From assembly GCA_023433945.1 (NCBI GenBank), contig JAEYTP010000117.1:1-6915 (forward strand): DNA of 6,915 nucleotides, read 5' to 3'. The translations under genes and the position numbers were made by a program. Within the stretch, counting starts at the first letter, position 1; each line of letters starts with the position of its first letter. Source of the DNA: Bacillota bacterium (lineage in GTDB: Bacteria; Bacillota; Clostridia; Acetivibrionales; DSM-1351). The notes under the pieces are model-generated. The model made no database searches and was not told the origin of the DNA. It worked only from the letters and a program-made list of their open reading frames with translations. This document shows positions 5,704 through 6,915 of this stretch, one piece after another.

Positions 5704-6282
5704 ATGAATATGCTAAACCATATGGGAACGAAGACAATAGAAACGCAAAATCTTATTTTGAGAAGGTTCAAGATGGAGGATGCACAGGATATGTACAACA
5801 ATTGGGCCTCAGATAATGAAGTAACCAAGTACCTTTCATGGCCAACTCATGCCAGTATAGAAATAAGTAAACTAGTACTGGGAGGATGGATAGAGCAATA
5901 CAATGATTTGCAAAAATATGAATGGGCAATTCAGCTAAAGGAAAAGGGCTCGGTTATCGGTTCTATTGGGCTTCTTAATATTGATAATCACAATGAGAAT
6001 TGTGAGATTGGTTATTGCATTAGCAGACAGCATTGGGGTAAGGGAATAACCACTGAGGCCGCTAAAGCTGTATTAAAGTTTGGCATAAAGGAAGTTGGCT
6101 TCGAAAGAATTACTGGTAGACATGATTGTGAGAATACTGCATCAGGCCGTGTGATGCAAAAGTGCGGGCTAAAGTTTGAAGGAGTGCTAAGAAAGATAAA
6201 CAAGAATAATAAGAGCGAATTGGTTGATTGTACATATTACTCAATCCTCAAGGATGAGTTAGACATACTAATCAATATTTAA
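5704..6282 (+). CDS. RimJ/RimL-type GNAT N-acetyltransferase
   Basis: This 192-residue enzyme belongs to the Acetyltransf_3 group, which includes RimJ/RimL (N-terminal acetylation of ribosomal proteins) and many small-molecule acetyltransferases. It has the typical opening IETQNLILRRFKMEDAQDMY (about 11-30), the beta-strand ENCEIGYCIS, the acetyl-CoA loop Q109-H-W-G112-K-G114-I followed by TTEAAKAVLKFG, and the end motif R-H-D-C-E-N144-T-A-S147-GRVMQKCGLKFEG. The length is normal for a complete single domain. The start at 5704 follows GAGGGGGA (5693-5700) closely; a second ATG at 5710 is in frame but less well placed. It has its own promoter at 5533-5560. The last ten codons form the first unit of a 31-bp tandem repeat that continues past the stop. 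Confidence 0.93.
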   Translation: MNMLNHMGTKTIETQNLILRRFKMEDAQDMYNNWASDNEVTKYLSWPTHASIEISKLVLGGWIEQYNDLQKYEWAIQLKEKGSVIGSIGLLNIDNHNENCEIGYCISRQHWGKGITTEAAKAVLKFGIKEVGFERITGRHDCENTASGRVMQKCGLKFEGVLRKINKNNKSELVDCTYYSILKDELDILINI

Positions 6283-6424
6283 ATATGATTTTGACATACT
6301 AATCAATTGTTAAGGAAGAATTAGAATTACTAATCAATTCTTAAGGAAGAATTAGAATTACTAATCAATTCTTAAGGAAGCATTAGACGTACTAATCAAT
6401 TCTTAAGCAAGAACTAGACATACC
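6251..6424 (+). repeat. 31-bp tandem repeat starting inside the GNAT 3' end
   Basis: The core ACTAATCAAT starts at 6267, 6298, 6329, 6360 and 6391, with a decayed copy in register at 6422: an exact 31-bp period. The first unit codes for the C-terminus DELDILINI and the stop of the gene at 5704-6282; later units are non-coding. Two central units (GAATTAGAATTACTAATC start) are identical. The array occupies most of the 194-bp gap before the next gene. Confidence 0.95.
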
Positions 6425-6476
6425 TGGGTATATTTTATATTAGCCAGTAAGGTTTAAATCAAGGGAGGAAATATAA

Positions 6477-6695
6477 ATGAAAGAAAGAGTTATCCATCCA
6501 GGTGAAAAATATAAACATTTTAAGGGAAAAGAATATTTAGTGCTCTATATAGCCAAGCATTCCGAAACCTTGGAGGAATATGTAGTCTATCAAGCACTGT
6601 ATGGAGAAATGGGTGTATGGGTAAGGCCGTTGTCCATGTTTATCGAACAAGTGAAGGTGGGTGCAGAACTAGTTTACCGCTTTACTGAGATATAG
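6477..6695 (+). CDS. DUF1653 domain protein
   Basis: This small 72-residue protein is essentially one DUF1653 domain (PF07866): HPGEKYKHFKGKEYLVLYIAKHSETLEEYVVYQALYGEMGVWVRPLSMFIEQV, with the family's Y-x-H-F-K-G, ET-E-VVYQ-LY and W-VRP-MF signatures. It has no signal peptide or membrane segment, so it is cytoplasmic. The start has GGGAGG (6463-6468) eight nt upstream. The function of the family is not established to my knowledge; members are small and found scattered in bacteria. No convincing promoter of its own is seen, so it may be read from the GNAT transcript through the 31-bp repeats. No terminator hairpin was found between its stop and the promoter at 6794; the 98 bp in between hold nothing recognisable. 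Confidence 0.9.
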   Translation: MKERVIHPGEKYKHFKGKEYLVLYIAKHSETLEEYVVYQALYGEMGVWVRPLSMFIEQVKVGAELVYRFTEI

Positions 6696-6793
6696 GAGTA
6701 TAGATTAAATATGCAAAAACGATAAACTTGTACAAACATACACGTCAAATAAGTTAATAGTCAAACAAATCCTTTGCAATATTAATTCACCCC

Positions 6794-6822
6794 TTGCGAT
6801 AAACAGTTATATTAAGTATAAT
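6794..6822 (+). promoter_or_regulatory. Sigma-A promoter of the T-box transcript
   Basis: TTGCGA (6794-6799), a 17-bp spacer and TATAAT (6817-6822), with the start expected near 6829, right before the T-box leader. A second TATAAT at 6827-6832 has no good -35. Confidence 0.8.
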
Positions 6823-6839
6823 TGGATATAATTCAATAA

Positions 6840-6915
6840 AATACAGCGTTGATAAAAGCTACGATTAATTTATTTCATAAGAGAGCCGATGGGTGGTGCG
6901 AATCGGTGGAGTAAT
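6840..6915 (+). promoter_or_regulatory. T-box riboswitch leader, 5' part of stem I (partial)
   Basis: T-box leaders sense uncharged tRNA and control aminoacyl-tRNA synthetase, amino-acid synthesis or amino-acid transport genes. The order AGCGTTGATAAAAGCTACG (6845-6863), then the AAGAGAG element (6879-6885), then the distal hairpin CCGAT (6886-6890) / ATCGG (6902-6906) with the GGTGGTGCGA loop, is the characteristic 5' half of stem I. The specifier loop, the T-box sequence and the regulated gene lie beyond the window, so the amino acid cannot be stated. Confidence 0.83.

Noticed and set aside
6415..6443. Promoter TAGACA-17-TATTAG before the DUF1653 gene
   Set aside because: Both hexamers are poor and fall in repeat-derived AT-rich DNA; not enough to call.
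1..6915. Insertion sequence, transposase, integrase or tRNA gene
   Set aside because: No transposase or recombinase motif, no terminal inverted repeats with target duplication, and no tRNA cloverleaf with a TTCRA loop was found on either strand.

Overview
The window looks like a low-G+C Firmicute, most likely a clostridial (Clostridiaceae/Lachnospiraceae-type) chromosome. The evidence is AT-rich DNA (about one third G+C by eye), strong AGGAGG-type ribosome binding sites, sigma-A promoters with 16-17 bp spacers, heavy AGA/ATA codon use, intrinsic terminators, the 3' end of a bacterial RNase P RNA at the left edge, and the start of a T-box leader at the right edge. I cannot name the species.

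Layout. Bases 1-241 hold the 3' end of rnpB, its terminator, and a second hairpin that can serve the convergent genes from the right. Bases 273-2201 (minus strand) are an ABC-2 type exporter operon: a truncated TetR-like regulator fragment, an ATP-binding protein and a six-helix permease, with a 4-nt gap and then a 4-nt overlap. The regulator has lost its DNA-binding N-terminus. Bases 2202-2657 hold no full gene but are dense in signals: two palindromes sharing ATTGACC arms, a consensus promoter on the plus strand overlapped by a possible minus-strand promoter, a 13-codon leader ORF with a strong ribosome binding site, and three hairpins, two of them terminator-like. This looks like a ribosome-mediated attenuator. 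It leads into a broken rsgA-like gene whose GTPase and zinc regions have been deleted, leaving N- and C-terminal ends joined out of frame.

Bases 3218-6282 (plus strand) carry three unrelated-looking GNAT N-acetyltransferases of 348, 318 and 192 residues. The gaps after the first, second and third each contain a different short tandem repeat (18-, about 25- and exactly 31-bp units). The 31-bp array begins inside the 3' end of the third GNAT gene. A DUF1653 protein (6477-6695) follows. The window ends with a sigma-A promoter and the first part of a T-box riboswitch, whose controlled gene lies outside.

Interpretation. Between the stable markers (rnpB and the T-box transcript) lies an accessory segment of transport and acetyltransferase genes that has been rearranged at least twice (tetR truncation, rsgA internal deletion). 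The substrates of the transporter and acetyltransferases cannot be read from the sequence. The most notable item is the attenuator-like leader in front of the rsgA remnant, an arrangement better known from antibiotic-inducible ribosome-protection and rRNA-methylase genes.
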